From: Luteithermobacter gelatinilyticus
GTDB taxonomy: Bacteria > Pseudomonadota > Alphaproteobacteria > Sphingomonadales > Emcibacteraceae
Assembly: GCF_005849285.1 (NCBI RefSeq)
Contig: NZ_CP040517.1
Location: 1,866,501 to 1,930,500, forward strand
DNA: 64,000 bases
Reading direction: 5' to 3'
Shown here one piece after another: positions 45,719-55,142 of this stretch (positions within the stretch are counted from its first letter, which is position 1; every line of letters begins with the position of its first letter). The notes under the pieces are model-generated. The model was not told where the DNA came from. It searched no databases and was given only the letters and a program-made list of their open reading frames with translations. Position numbers and translations under genes: made by a program.

Positions 45719-46672
45719 TCAGGCTGTCTGTTCTTCTGCATAAATCATATGATAATCCGCCCGGGCATATTCTGAATCTTTCCTGAGCGGCGCCTCCACG
45801 AATCCGTGTTTTTTATACAAGGCAATGGCCGGAGGCAGTTTTGTACTGGTCTCCAGATACAGATGCCGTCCGCCCCGCGCCCTATAGCGGTTGATGACAT
45901 GAAGCAGCAACTTTCCCCCAATACCAAGCCCCCGTGCGGCTGGCTTCACCCCCATCTTGCTAACTTCATAAACCCTCTCCCCCATATATTTCAGCGCCAC
46001 ACAACCGACGGCTTCGCCCCCCATAACCGCAAAGTAAATCTCGCCGCCCCTGGCCAGGATTTCCTCTTCCGGATGTTTCAGATTCCGGATGTCCACCTCT
46101 TCCATATAAAAATATTTTTCCAGCCATTCCCGGTTGATCTCAAACCAGGCGTCTTTGTATTTCACATGAAAAGGTACAATATCCACTGCGGGGTCGTTTT
46201 TTTGGCCCATTTCTTCCAGAACACGCTGATACAGGGAGCGGGAGTTGAGCCCTTTTTCAAATTCCCTGAGCGCCGTCAGAAGATCCGCTTCACTGGCCTG
46301 TCTGAGCTTTTCTATCGCCCGCGTCGCCGCCTGCCATAGCGGCGTGATGTCCTGCACCAGGCGCTGCCCCCTGACACTTAACCTTAAAATACGGCTGCGA
46401 GCGTCTTCACCAGTTTCCATTTCCAGAAGATCCAGAGACATCAACTGCTTGACAATCTGGCTGACTGCTGAATGGCTGAGCCCTGACAAATCCGCCATTT
46501 CTGCAATGCTCAAAGCGCCCTTACGCGACAAGGCATACACCACAGGGAAATACCGCACCCGAAAATCAAAGCCGCCTTCCGCATAGAGTTTTTCCATATC
46601 CGCCGCCATCATTTCATAGACGCGTTTCAGGCGGGTACCCAACCCTAGGTCAAAAAAAAGTTCTTCCGGCAT
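45719..46672 (-). CDS. MarR-type regulator fused to a GNAT acetyltransferase
   Basis: This 317-residue two-domain protein has an N-terminal MarR winged helix (about 1-150, S-I-A-E-M-A-D-L-S-G-L-S-H-S-A-V-S-Q-I-V-K-Q) and a C-terminal GNAT domain (about 165-310). Acetyl-CoA-binding motif A is seen in V-K-P-A-A-R-G-L-G-I-G-G-K-L-L, followed by Y-L-E-T-S-T-K and A-I-A-L-Y-K-K-H-G-F. Such fusions are known; targets are generally undefined. A palindrome at 46698-46717 fits autoregulation. Confidence 0.88.
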   Translation of the reverse strand: MPEELFFDLGLGTRLKRVYEMMAADMEKLYAEGGFDFRVRYFPVVYALSRKGALSIAEMADLSGLSHSAVSQIVKQLMSLDLLEMETGEDARSRILRLSVRGQRLVQDITPLWQAATRAIEKLRQASEADLLTALREFEKGLNSRSLYQRVLEEMGQKNDPAVDIVPFHVKYKDAWFEINREWLEKYFYMEEVDIRNLKHPEEEILARGGEIYFAVMGGEAVGCVALKYMGERVYEVSKMGVKPAARGLGIGGKLLLHVINRYRARGGRHLYLETSTKLPPAIALYKKHGFVEAPLRKDSEYARADYHMIYAEEQTA

Positions 46673-46697
46673 GGCTCTTTAAATAGAATCCTGTTTT

Positions 46698-46717
46698 TTA
46701 TATTAACATTAATATAA
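46698..46717 (-). promoter_or_regulatory. Candidate operator of the MarR-GNAT gene
   Basis: TTATATTA and TAATATAA form a perfect 8-base inverted repeat around ACAT. It lies 26-45 bases before the start codon, a usual place for MarR self-repression. Confidence 0.5.
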
Positions 46718-46875
46718 AGTCTTTTATAATTATATCTTAACTCAACAGCAACAAAAAACAGAAAGGCTTGTCCCGGGATAAATCGGCGCTACACTCACAA
46801 GGGCTTCAACTGAAACCCCCAAAACAGTATAAAAAACAACTCACAAACAGACCCGATATATCAGAAGAATCGCCC

Positions 46876-47808
46876 ATGGCATTTCCATCGCCCCCTTCCC
46901 ATCCGCAACAATTCCGAAAGCTACTGATTGTCCATAACCCCCGATCCGGACGCCGGAACCATCACAAATTCCGACAGGTGGTGGAACGCTTGCGCGGCCG
47001 GGACCTCATGATCCATATACAACAGACCCGTTTCCCCGGTCATGCCCACGACCTGATCCGCAACGCACAGGGCAAGGATTATGATCTGGTTGTTGTTGCG
47101 GGGGGTGATGGCACGCTTAATGACGTTCTAAGTGCTCTCCCTCATCTGAATCTTCCCTTTGCGCTCATCCCGCTGGGCACCGCCAATGTGTTTGCCCGGG
47201 AAATCGGCCTTGATGGGTCGGTGGATGCCATTGTCGACACCATTTTTTCCGGCCGCTTGCGGCACATGCGTCCCGGCCTGTGCGAAGGGCGTGAGAAACG
47301 GTTGTTTGCACTTATGGTTAGTTGCGGCTTGGACAGCCACGTGGTGCACCATGTCAATGGCGGCTTGAAAAAATGGATCGGAGCGGCAGCCTACGGGATA
47401 AAGTTCCTGCACTCATTACTGCGCTATCCGAACATGGCGTGCACCGTGACCCTTGACGGACACAGCCATGCCGCGGCGTCGGTCATTGTCTCCAAAGGCC
47501 GGTATTATGGGGGCAATTTCCTGCTGGCTCCCAAAGGAGATGTTTTTAGCAATAATTTCCAAGTTGTGATTTTTCTCAGAACCGGACGTCTGGCCGCATT
47601 GTCCTATGCCTTTTCCCTGCTGACGGGAAATCTGGCCAAACGCCGGGATGTACTGATCAGGTCAGCGCATGAAATCAGGCTCGACGCAGCAGACCCCCAC
47701 CCCGTTCAGCTGGACGGGGATCCCGCCGGCTTCCTGCCCGCGACCATTCGTCTTGCCGATGACAGCCTGAGCTGTCTGGTGCCCGAGGGTCTCAAGGACG
47801 ATGCATGA
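46876..47808 (+). CDS. Diacylglycerol/lipid kinase family protein
   Basis: This 310-residue protein has the DAGK catalytic domain: H-N-P-R-S-G-R-R, then V-V-V-A-G-G-D-G-T-L-N-D-V (nucleotide site), and P-L-G-T-A-N-V-F-A-R-E-I-G. The later L-A-P-K-G-D-V-F strand and D-P-H-P-V-Q-L-D-G-D segment are also typical. The start ATG at 46876 has AGAAG upstream. Members phosphorylate diacylglycerol, sphingoid bases or related lipids; the substrate cannot be chosen. It precedes the amidotransferase gene of the XrtA system. Confidence 0.87.
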   Translation: MAFPSPPSHPQQFRKLLIVHNPRSGRRNHHKFRQVVERLRGRDLMIHIQQTRFPGHAHDLIRNAQGKDYDLVVVAGGDGTLNDVLSALPHLNLPFALIPLGTANVFAREIGLDGSVDAIVDTIFSGRLRHMRPGLCEGREKRLFALMVSCGLDSHVVHHVNGGLKKWIGAAAYGIKFLHSLLRYPNMACTVTLDGHSHAAASVIVSKGRYYGGNFLLAPKGDVFSNNFQVVIFLRTGRLAALSYAFSLLTGNLAKRRDVLIRSAHEIRLDAADPHPVQLDGDPAGFLPATIRLADDSLSCLVPEGLKDDA

Positions 47809-47907
47809 CGTTCCGGCATTTAAAATCATGCATTTAACAAAGATTTAAACGTTGCACGGCATGGTTATCACGATATGATCACACTCGTGGGCAATAGTCG
47901 CATGGGT

Positions 47908-47938
47908 CTAGAGTCAATCTCATTACAATTCACTCTAG
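47908..47938. repeat. Inverted repeat with the TAGAGTGAAT word
   Basis: CTAGAGTCAAT (47908-47918) faces ATTCACTCTAG (47928-47938) across 9 bases; one base breaks the symmetry. The same ATTCACTCTAG word recurs twice at 58009-58035. Confidence 0.6.
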
Positions 47939-47996
47939 GGGAGCAAGGCTCGCTTAAAAGTGGCCGACAACAATCAATCAGGGGAAGAACAACAAG

Positions 47997-49880
47997 ATGT
48001 GTGGCATAGTGGGCATTGTAACCCGTCGGGACAGGCGTCCGGACCCGGCCCTTCTGAAAAAGATGATGGACGCGATTTATCATCGCGGCCCCGATGAAGA
48101 AGGGCAGTATGTTGACGCGGGCATCGGCCTGGGGCATCGCCGGCTGTCTATTATCGACCTGGCCAGTGGCCAACAGCCCATGACCACTGAAGACAATCAG
48201 GCCACTATCGTCTACAACGGGGAAATATATAATTTCCCGGAAATTCGCAGTGAACTGGAGAATCTCGGTTATCAGTTCCGCACCCATTGCGATACCGAAG
48301 TCATCCTCAAGGCCTATCATGCGTGGGGGCCGGAAAGCGTGAAACGCCTCAGGGGGATGTTTGCCTATGCGATCCATGATCGCCGGCAGAACCAGCTCTT
48401 TCTTGCCCGGGACCGGCTCGGCATTAAACCGTTGTTTTATGCCAATGTGGACGAAGACACTTTGATTTTCGGGTCCGAGCACAAAGCGCTTATGGTGTAT
48501 CCGGGGCTGAAACGGACATTGCGCCACCAAAGCATCGAAGAATATTTTTCACTGGGATATGTGCCGGACCCCCACAGCATCTATCGCGACATGCACCGGC
48601 TGGAACCGGGCTATACCCTGACCATTGACCTGGATACCGGCCGCAAAACCATGGAAAGATACTGGAATGTCCATTTCGAGCCGACCTATCAGGGCGGATT
48701 TGATGAGGCGGTTGCAGAACTGCAAAACCGGATCCGTGAAGCCGTGAAAATCCGCATGGTGGCCGATGTGCCGCTCGGGGCCTTCCTGTCCGGCGGTGTG
48801 GATTCCAGCGCTGTGGTGGCGAACATGGCTACCCTGGACAGCAATCCGGTCAACACCTGCTCCATCGCGTTTTCCGATCCGCGCTATAACGAAATTGACT
48901 ATGCCAATCAGGTGGCCCGGCAGTATAAAACCAATCACTGGACCCGGGAAGTGGATCCCAATGACTATTCCTTGGTGGACCGGCTGATGGATGTTTATGA
49001 CGAACCCTATGCCGACAGTTCGGCCCTGCCCACCTACCGGGTCTGCGAATTGGCCCGGGAACGGGTGACGGTGGCGTTGTCCGGAGACGGTGGGGATGAA
49101 AACCTGGCCGGCTATCGCCGTTACTGGCTGCACATGCTGGAAGAACGTCCGCGCCAGATGCTGCCCTATGGCTTTAGGAAGCGGCTGTTCGGCTTTCTGG
49201 GGGAAATCTACCCCAAGGCCGACTGGGCGCCGCGGTTTCTGCGCGCAAAAACCACATTCCAGGGGCTGGCCCGCAATTCAGTGGAGGCCTATTTTTACGG
49301 GGTGTCCATCTTTAAAAAGGACATGAAAGAAAAACTTTTCAGTTCCCGCTTCAAGAAAGACCTTCAAGGCTATGAAGCTCTTCAGATTTTTGAACGCCAC
49401 GCCAGAGAGGCCGGCACCTGTGACCCGCTGTCCCTGATCCAGTATTTGGACCTCAAGACCTATCTGGCCGGCGACATCCTAACCAAGGTGGACCGGGCCA
49501 GTATGACCCATTCCCTGGAAGTGCGGGTACCGCTTCTGGATCATCTGCTGGTGGAATGGATCGCCACTCTGCCCCCCGGGTTCAAGCTCAAGGGAAATGA
49601 AGGCAAATATATCTTCAAAAAAGCCCTGGAAGGACGGCTGTCCAATGACATTCTGTACCGGCGCAAGATGGGTTTTGCCGTGCCACTGGGCCGCTGGTTC
49701 CGGGAAGACCTGAAAGAAAAAATCAGCCAGTCCGTACTCAGCGAACGCATGATGGACAGCGGATATTTCGACCCCGCCTATCTCAGACATCTGGTGGAAC
49801 AGCACCAGTCCGGCCTGCGCGATTACAGCGCACCGCTATGGACCCTGATGATGTTTGACCAGTTCATGGCCCGCTGTTAG
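47997..49880 (+). CDS. Exosortase A-associated amidotransferase 1 (AsnB family, intact)
   Basis: This 627-residue enzyme starts M-C-G-I-V-G-I-V, with the N-terminal Cys2 glutaminase nucleophile, and has R-L-S-I-I-D-L and Y-N-G-E-I-Y-N. The synthetase domain carries the PP-loop S-G-G-V-D-S (265-270) and S-G-D-G-G-D-E-N. It belongs to the amidotransferase family that travels with XrtA. It probably amidates a sugar uronate or amino acid substituent (inference). It is physically apart from the main cluster but followed by a glycosyltransferase 24 bases later. It is the only one of the three AsnB-like proteins here with the nucleophile. Confidence 0.93.
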   Translation: MCGIVGIVTRRDRRPDPALLKKMMDAIYHRGPDEEGQYVDAGIGLGHRRLSIIDLASGQQPMTTEDNQATIVYNGEIYNFPEIRSELENLGYQFRTHCDTEVILKAYHAWGPESVKRLRGMFAYAIHDRRQNQLFLARDRLGIKPLFYANVDEDTLIFGSEHKALMVYPGLKRTLRHQSIEEYFSLGYVPDPHSIYRDMHRLEPGYTLTIDLDTGRKTMERYWNVHFEPTYQGGFDEAVAELQNRIREAVKIRMVADVPLGAFLSGGVDSSAVVANMATLDSNPVNTCSIAFSDPRYNEIDYANQVARQYKTNHWTREVDPNDYSLVDRLMDVYDEPYADSSALPTYRVCELARERVTVALSGDGGDENLAGYRRYWLHMLEERPRQMLPYGFRKRLFGFLGEIYPKADWAPRFLRAKTTFQGLARNSVEAYFYGVSIFKKDMKEKLFSSRFKKDLQGYEALQIFERHAREAGTCDPLSLIQYLDLKTYLAGDILTKVDRASMTHSLEVRVPLLDHLLVEWIATLPPGFKLKGNEGKYIFKKALEGRLSNDILYRRKMGFAVPLGRWFREDLKEKISQSVLSERMMDSGYFDPAYLRHLVEQHQSGLRDYSAPLWTLMMFDQFMARC

Positions 49881-49904
49881 GCGGCGAGCATCCGGGAAGG
49901 TCAT

Positions 49905-51077
49905 ATGAAACTGCTCACCTTCACATCCCTGTATCCCAACAGCCTACAACCCCGTCACGGCATCTTTGTCCGCACCCGCATGAGCTGGCTTGACCGGATA
50001 GGCGATGTAGAGCGCAAGGTAATTGCACCGGTGCCCTGGTTTCCTTTCATGAACCTGTTGCACGGCAGCCGGTTCAGGACCTTAAACCAAATCCCCCGGC
50101 ACGAAGATCAGGACGGCATTGACGTGTTGCATCCACGTTATCTGACCCTGCCCGGCACCAATCTGGTCAATGTAGCCGACAGTATGGCCCGTGCCGCCCG
50201 ACCGATGATTGAAGCGCTCTATACCGATGACCAGCTGTTCGACATTCTGGACGGGCAGTATCTTTATCCGGACGGGGTGGCCGCCGCCCGCCTGGCCCGG
50301 CATTTCAACAGGCCGCTTGTGCTCACCGCCCGAGGCAGTGATGTCAATTACTGGATGCAGCAGCCCCGCCCCCGCGCCGCCATTCTGGAAGCGCTTGAGG
50401 CCGCCGCCGCCGTCATCTGTGTAAGCCAGTCCTTAAAACAGACTCTTCTCAGCCATGGCCTAACGGACACCAAATTGACGGTAGTGCCCAACGGCGTGGA
50501 TCAGACCCTGTTTCATTCCCGCCAGCCCTCCCCGCCTCAACAGCCGGGATATCTGCTCTGTGTTGGCAATCTGGTGCCGCTGAAAGGACAGGATCTGATC
50601 CTTGAGGCCCTGACAATGGTGCCGGACTGGCGTCTGGTGCTGATTGGCCAGGGACCGGACCGGAAAAAACTGCGCCGCCTCGTCCGCGAATTGGGGCTAG
50701 AAAAACGGGTTGTTTTTATTGAGCATGTCCATCAGTCGGACCTGGCCCGATATTATGCCCACGCGGCCGCCACGATCCTGATGTCCGTCATGGAAGGCAT
50801 GCCCAATGTGATGCTGGAAAGCCTGGCCTGCGGTACCCCCGTCATAGCCACCGCCGTCGGCGGCATTCCCGAAGTCATTACCCCCGAAAACGGTATTCTT
50901 CTGAAAGACCGCAACAGCGCGACTCTGGCCCAAGCGATACAGGAACTGAAACTGAGGCAATGGGACCGCAAACACATCGAAATGGAGATGGCGGCTTATG
51001 ACTGGTCCCATGTGGCCCGGCGACAATATGACCTCTACCGGCAGGTGTTGGCGGCATCCCGCTCACTGGAAACGTAA
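49905..51077 (+). CDS. Glycosyltransferase family 4 protein
   Basis: This 390-residue GT-B enzyme has an N-terminal domain with Y-P-N-S-L-Q-P-R-H-G-I-F-V and L-T-A-R-G-S-D-V-N. The C-terminal domain has V-P-N-G-V-D, C-V-G-N-L-V-P-L-K-G-Q-D, L-I-G-Q-G-P-D and the E-G-M-P-N-V-M-L-E-S-L-A-C-G-T-P-V-I-A-T donor-binding motif with two conserved Glu. It forms a pair with the XrtA amidotransferase gene, suggesting a role in the same polysaccharide. Confidence 0.92.
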   Translation: MKLLTFTSLYPNSLQPRHGIFVRTRMSWLDRIGDVERKVIAPVPWFPFMNLLHGSRFRTLNQIPRHEDQDGIDVLHPRYLTLPGTNLVNVADSMARAARPMIEALYTDDQLFDILDGQYLYPDGVAAARLARHFNRPLVLTARGSDVNYWMQQPRPRAAILEALEAAAAVICVSQSLKQTLLSHGLTDTKLTVVPNGVDQTLFHSRQPSPPQQPGYLLCVGNLVPLKGQDLILEALTMVPDWRLVLIGQGPDRKKLRRLVRELGLEKRVVFIEHVHQSDLARYYAHAAATILMSVMEGMPNVMLESLACGTPVIATAVGGIPEVITPENGILLKDRNSATLAQAIQELKLRQWDRKHIEMEMAAYDWSHVARRQYDLYRQVLAASRSLET

Positions 51078-51186
51078 CCTTTTTCACATATCCCCCTAGC
51101 CAGGACCCTTCCAGCTCTCTATATAGAGCCCAGAAAACGAGAGAACGTAGAACACGCGTACCCATATTCATAACCGGAACAGAATA

Positions 51187-52140
51187 ATGGAATATATTCA
51201 AGTCATTGGCGGACTTTTTCTTTTGGTTTACGGGGGCGACTGGCTGGTCAACGGCTCTGTGTGCCTGGCCCAGAAACTCGGCGTTGGAAAAATTGTCATC
51301 GGCCTGACCGTCGTGGCGTTCGGCACCTCTGCACCGGAACTAGTGGTCGGCGTTGATGCCGCCTTGTCCGGAGCCCCTACGCTGGCGCTCGGCAATGTGG
51401 TAGGCAGCAACATCGCCAATATTCTTCTGGTGATCGGGGTTCCGGCCCTGTTTTATCCGTTCAGCTGTTACAATAAAGAAGTCCGGCACAATTACCTGAT
51501 CATGCTGGTCAGCACCGCCTTCTTCATCCTTCTGGCCCTGACGGCCCCGCTGGCCTTCTGGCAAGGTGGCTTGTTGCTGATCCTGTTGTTTGCCTATCTT
51601 TATCATTCCTATCGTCGGGCCCGCAAACAGCGCGGGCTGGCCTTGCACGCGTTGGAAGATGTGGGAGGCGGACAACCCGCTAAAGAGATGAAAACCTTCC
51701 AGGCCACGCTGTATATTCTGGGCGGCATCATCGGCCTGCTGGCCGGGGCTCATATTCTGGTGATGGGAGCCGTCACCATCGCCCAAAATTTCGGAATCTC
51801 GGAAGCGGTGATCGGCCTGACCATCATTGCGGTCGGCACCTCCCTGCCCGAGCTTATGACCTCGATCATGGCCGCCAAACATCAACATGGGGACGTGGCC
51901 GTGGGCAACGTCCTGGGCAGTAATCTTTTTAACCTGCACGCCATTATGGGGGCAACGGCTCTCACGGCGCCGATCCCCGTACCGGCGGAATTTTTCCGGG
52001 TCGATCTGTGGGTCATGGCTGCCGCGGCGCTCATTCTGCTGCCCTACACGATGAAAAAAATATCCCTGAATCGGCTTGGCGGCAGCCTGCTGAGCGTTGG
52101 CTATATCGGCTATCTCGCCTATCTCGGGCTACAGCTATAG
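51187..52140 (+). CDS. Calcium/sodium antiporter (CaCA family, YrbG-like)
   Basis: This 317-residue membrane protein has two homologous halves. The alpha repeats are V-V-A-F-G-T-S-A-P-E-L-V-V-G with G-N-V-V-G-S-N-I-A-N, and I-I-A-V-G-T-S-L-P-E-L-M-T-S with G-N-V-L-G-S-N-L-F-N. About ten helices are predicted. It exchanges Ca2+ (or K+) for Na+ across the inner membrane by family analogy. Confidence 0.93.
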   Translation: MEYIQVIGGLFLLVYGGDWLVNGSVCLAQKLGVGKIVIGLTVVAFGTSAPELVVGVDAALSGAPTLALGNVVGSNIANILLVIGVPALFYPFSCYNKEVRHNYLIMLVSTAFFILLALTAPLAFWQGGLLLILLFAYLYHSYRRARKQRGLALHALEDVGGGQPAKEMKTFQATLYILGGIIGLLAGAHILVMGAVTIAQNFGISEAVIGLTIIAVGTSLPELMTSIMAAKHQHGDVAVGNVLGSNLFNLHAIMGATALTAPIPVPAEFFRVDLWVMAAAALILLPYTMKKISLNRLGGSLLSVGYIGYLAYLGLQL

Positions 52141-52269
52141 AGTGACTCTCAGTGAAAGATCATGCGACAGAACCATTTGACCCGGAAAACAGAACACTGT
52201 AGTAAGGCTGTTTGATCCGGCCCTTATAGTGCGGATTGTCGCTTCGGATGCAGAACAGGCAGAAAATAT

Positions 52270-52698
52270 ATGAAACCAAGCAATCTGGTCAAACCCAGCA
52301 ATCTAGCCCCTTTAAAGTTTGCCGATGCAGAAAAGGCCATGCGGCATGTGTTTGTGCGGGACCTGATCATAGACGGGTATATCGGCATTTATGATCATGA
52401 AAAACAGGCCCCCCAGAAACTCTGCATCAATGTGGACCTGTCTGTGCGGGAAAACGCCCATCCACTTAACGACGACATCAACAATGTGCTGTGTTATGAA
52501 AAAATCGTCCGCAACATCCAGACTATTGTGGGCGCCGGCCATATTCATCTGGTGGAGACCCTGGCGGAACAGATTGCCGATATGAGTTTACAGGACAGCC
52601 GGGTTGTCAAGGTACGCGTCAGGGTTGAAAAACTCGAAGCTATCCCAAACACCACTAGCGTTGGCGTGGAAATAGAACGCGCCCGCCGCATGTCATAA
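52270..52698 (+). CDS. folB: Dihydroneopterin aldolase
   Basis: This 142-residue folate-pathway enzyme cleaves dihydroneopterin to hydroxymethyl-dihydropterin. The FolB core is R-D-L-I-I-D-G-Y-I-G-I-Y-D-H-E, then Q-K-L-C-I-N-V-D-L, C-Y-E-K-I-V-R-N-I, V-E-T-L-A-E-Q-I-A and a C-terminal V-R-V-E-K-L-E-A-I. The N-terminal 25 residues contain the repeat K-P-S-N-L-V-K-P-S-N-L and are not part of the fold. Confidence 0.9.
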   Translation: MKPSNLVKPSNLAPLKFADAEKAMRHVFVRDLIIDGYIGIYDHEKQAPQKLCINVDLSVRENAHPLNDDINNVLCYEKIVRNIQTIVGAGHIHLVETLAEQIADMSLQDSRVVKVRVRVEKLEAIPNTTSVGVEIERARRMS

Positions 52699-53190
52699 AA
52701 GCGTCACATTTCAAGACCTTATTTAAAATAATCTGTCGGGCGATATAGATTCGTTCCCCCAAAGTTGTGCACAGCGGAAAAAAGCGGGCTTTGAGCAGAC
52801 CCTTCGTATTATTTTTTTCTAATTTAATATTCTTCATTGTGGCCTTGACATTATTTTTTTTGTTATAAATCAATAAGTTATTCCATTTGCCTAAAAAATA
52901 GGCAATTCGATAAAACCTCAAGGTTCCTGCCGGATTATTCGAGATGTCAAAAAGTTATACACTCACTTATCCACAACTTTCGTGGATAGTTTTTCGCCCG
53001 ACTCTGGCATTGGTATGTTAGCTCTTGATTCAGAAGGGTTTTTATCATCTGATCACAATAATCATTCTGAATAAAGGTGAAACAAGGTATACAGGATCCT
53101 GTTGTCCCCATCGTCAATGCAATTATATGACAGGATAACAGCAAAAGGAACTCTGGAACCACACTGGACTCAGGTATTGGACTCAGCCTC
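52699..53190. other. 492-base AT-rich intergenic region with DnaA-box-like sites
   Basis: No gene is supported here. It holds TTATCCACA (52967-52975, exact DnaA box), TTATACACT (52955-52963, one mismatch), TTGTGCACA (52765-52773, one mismatch) and a reverse near-match at 52981-52989. A very AT-rich block of about 80 bases lies near 52800-52880. The uvrC promoter must also lie here. Confidence 0.5.
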
Positions 53191-55035
53191 ATGAATAAAG
53201 GCGTCGAGATCATTAAATCTTATCTCAGGACCCTGCCGGGCAAACCCGGCGTGTACCGGATGCTGGATGACAAGGAAAACGTCCTGTATGTGGGCAAAGC
53301 CAAGAGCTTGAAGAATCGCGTCGCCAGTTACACCAATCTCAGGGGACTGAGTTACCGCATTGCCCGCATGGTCAGTCAGACCCGTAGCATGGAATTCGTC
53401 ACCACCCACACGGAAGTGGAGGCCTTGTTGCTGGAAGCGAATATGATCAAGCGCTTCAAGCCGCCCTATAACATCCTGCTTAGGGATGATAAATCCTTTC
53501 CCTATATCCTGATTGATACCTCTCACCCTTCCCCGCGGGTGCGCAAACATCGTGGTGCCAAAACAATCGAGGGGCACTATTTCGGCCCGTTCGCCTCTAC
53601 CAGCGCCGTGAATCACAGCCTGCACATTCTCCAGAAGGCATTTCTGCTCAGAACCTGTTCCGACAGCGTGTTTAACAGCCGCACCCGGCCCTGTCTCTTG
53701 TATCAAATCAAACGCTGTGCCGGCCCCTGCGTGGACAAGGTCAGTCCCGAAGAATATGCTTCCCTGGTACAGGCGGCCCATGATTTTCTGAGTGGCAAAA
53801 GCCAGGCCATCAAGGATGACCTGACTGCGAAAATGATGGCGGCCAGCGACCGGCTGGATTATGAACAGGCCGCCATATACCGCGACCGCCTCAAGGCGCT
53901 GGCCGCGGTACAGGCCCGCCAGGATATTAATCAGGGCCAGGTGGACAACGCAGACATTATTGCCGCTTTCCAAACCGGCGGCAGCACCTGCATCCAGGTT
54001 TTTTTCTTTCGTTCCGGTCAGAACTGGGGCAACAAGGCCTATTTCCCGCGGCATGACAAGGATCAGCCCCTAAGCGAGATTGTACCGGCATTCCTGTCCC
54101 AGTTTTATGACAACAAACCCCCGCCCAAACAAATTCTGGTCAATTGTCACATGAGTCAGAAAGATCTGCTGGAAGAGGCCCTGTCGCTCAAGGCCGGACA
54201 TAAGGTCAAGCTCACCTTCCCGCAACGCGGCGACAAATTCCGGCTGGTTGCCCTGGTCGAACAGAATGCCCGTGATGCGCTGCACCGCCGGCTTGCCGAA
54301 ATGTCCAGTCAGCAAAAGCTGCTGCGCGGTGTTGCCGATCTGTTTGATCTGGACGCCCCCCCGCGGCGTATCGAGGTTTACGATAACAGCCATATTTCCG
54401 GCACCAATGCCCTTGGGGCCATGATTGTTGCTGGCCCGGAAGGATTTGACAAAAACGCCTACCGCAAATTTTCCATCAAATCCGAAAACCTAAGTCCCGG
54501 TGACGATTTCGGCATGATGCGCGAGGTGCTGACCCGCAGGTTCAGCCGTCAACTCAGGGAGAACCCGGACCGTGATCAGAAAAGCTGGCCGGACCTGTTA
54601 ATCATTGACGGGGGCAAGGGACAGCTCTCCGCCGCCCTGGCCACACTGGCCGATTTGGGACTTGAGGACATTCCGGTGGTTTCCATCGCCAAAGGGCCAG
54701 ACCGGAATGCCGGAAGGGAGGATTTTTATCTACCCGGCAAAGAACCGTTCAAACTGCCGCCCAATGATCCGGTGCTGTATTTCCTGCAACGCCTCAGGGA
54801 CGAAGCCCACCGCTTTGCCATCGGCAGCCACCGTCAGCAACGCGCTAAAAATATGAAAAAATCCCTGCTGGATGGACTGGCAGGCGTCGGCCCGCGGCGT
54901 AAAAAAGCGCTTCTGATGCATTTCGGGTCAGCCAAGGCCGTTGCCAATGCCGGCCTTCAGGACCTGGAAAAGGTGGACGGAATCAGTTCCACACTGGCCC
55001 GCAGCATTTACAATTATTTTCATGAAAATGACTGA
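53191..55035 (+). CDS. uvrC: Excinuclease ABC subunit C
   Basis: This 614-residue DNA repair nuclease makes both incisions with UvrB. It contains GIY-YIG (G-V-Y-R-M-L... L-Y-V-G-K-A-K-S-L-K-N-R-V, residues 19-50), the UvrBC region around residues 205-240, the RNase H-like domain with Y-D-N-S-H-I-S-G-T-N and I-D-G-G-K-G-Q-L, and a C-terminal helix-hairpin-helix pair. It precedes pgsA, as in many alphaproteobacteria. Confidence 0.96.
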   Translation: MNKGVEIIKSYLRTLPGKPGVYRMLDDKENVLYVGKAKSLKNRVASYTNLRGLSYRIARMVSQTRSMEFVTTHTEVEALLLEANMIKRFKPPYNILLRDDKSFPYILIDTSHPSPRVRKHRGAKTIEGHYFGPFASTSAVNHSLHILQKAFLLRTCSDSVFNSRTRPCLLYQIKRCAGPCVDKVSPEEYASLVQAAHDFLSGKSQAIKDDLTAKMMAASDRLDYEQAAIYRDRLKALAAVQARQDINQGQVDNADIIAAFQTGGSTCIQVFFFRSGQNWGNKAYFPRHDKDQPLSEIVPAFLSQFYDNKPPPKQILVNCHMSQKDLLEEALSLKAGHKVKLTFPQRGDKFRLVALVEQNARDALHRRLAEMSSQQKLLRGVADLFDLDAPPRRIEVYDNSHISGTNALGAMIVAGPEGFDKNAYRKFSIKSENLSPGDDFGMMREVLTRRFSRQLRENPDRDQKSWPDLLIIDGGKGQLSAALATLADLGLEDIPVVSIAKGPDRNAGREDFYLPGKEPFKLPPNDPVLYFLQRLRDEAHRFAIGSHRQQRAKNMKKSLLDGLAGVGPRRKKALLMHFGSAKAVANAGLQDLEKVDGISSTLARSIYNYFHEND

Positions 55036-55054
55036 ATAATCTGCCAGGGGACAA

Positions 55055-55083
55055 AGGCTTGGGGCAAATCTTTTGCAAAGCCT
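55055..55083 (+). other. Hairpin between uvrC and pgsA
   Basis: AGGCTT / AAGCCT with inner GCAAA / TTTGC forms a stem. No T-tract follows, so it may be a processing or attenuation structure. Confidence 0.4.
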
Positions 55084-55142
55084 ATTGGCAGGCCGAATGA
55101 CATGCCGTATATAGCAAAAGATACAAGGAAAATAACCCGATT

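Noticed and set aside
52699-53190. Replication origin
   Set aside because: Not called as a feature because the usual neighbours (dnaA, hemE, parAB) are missing; kept only as a finding.
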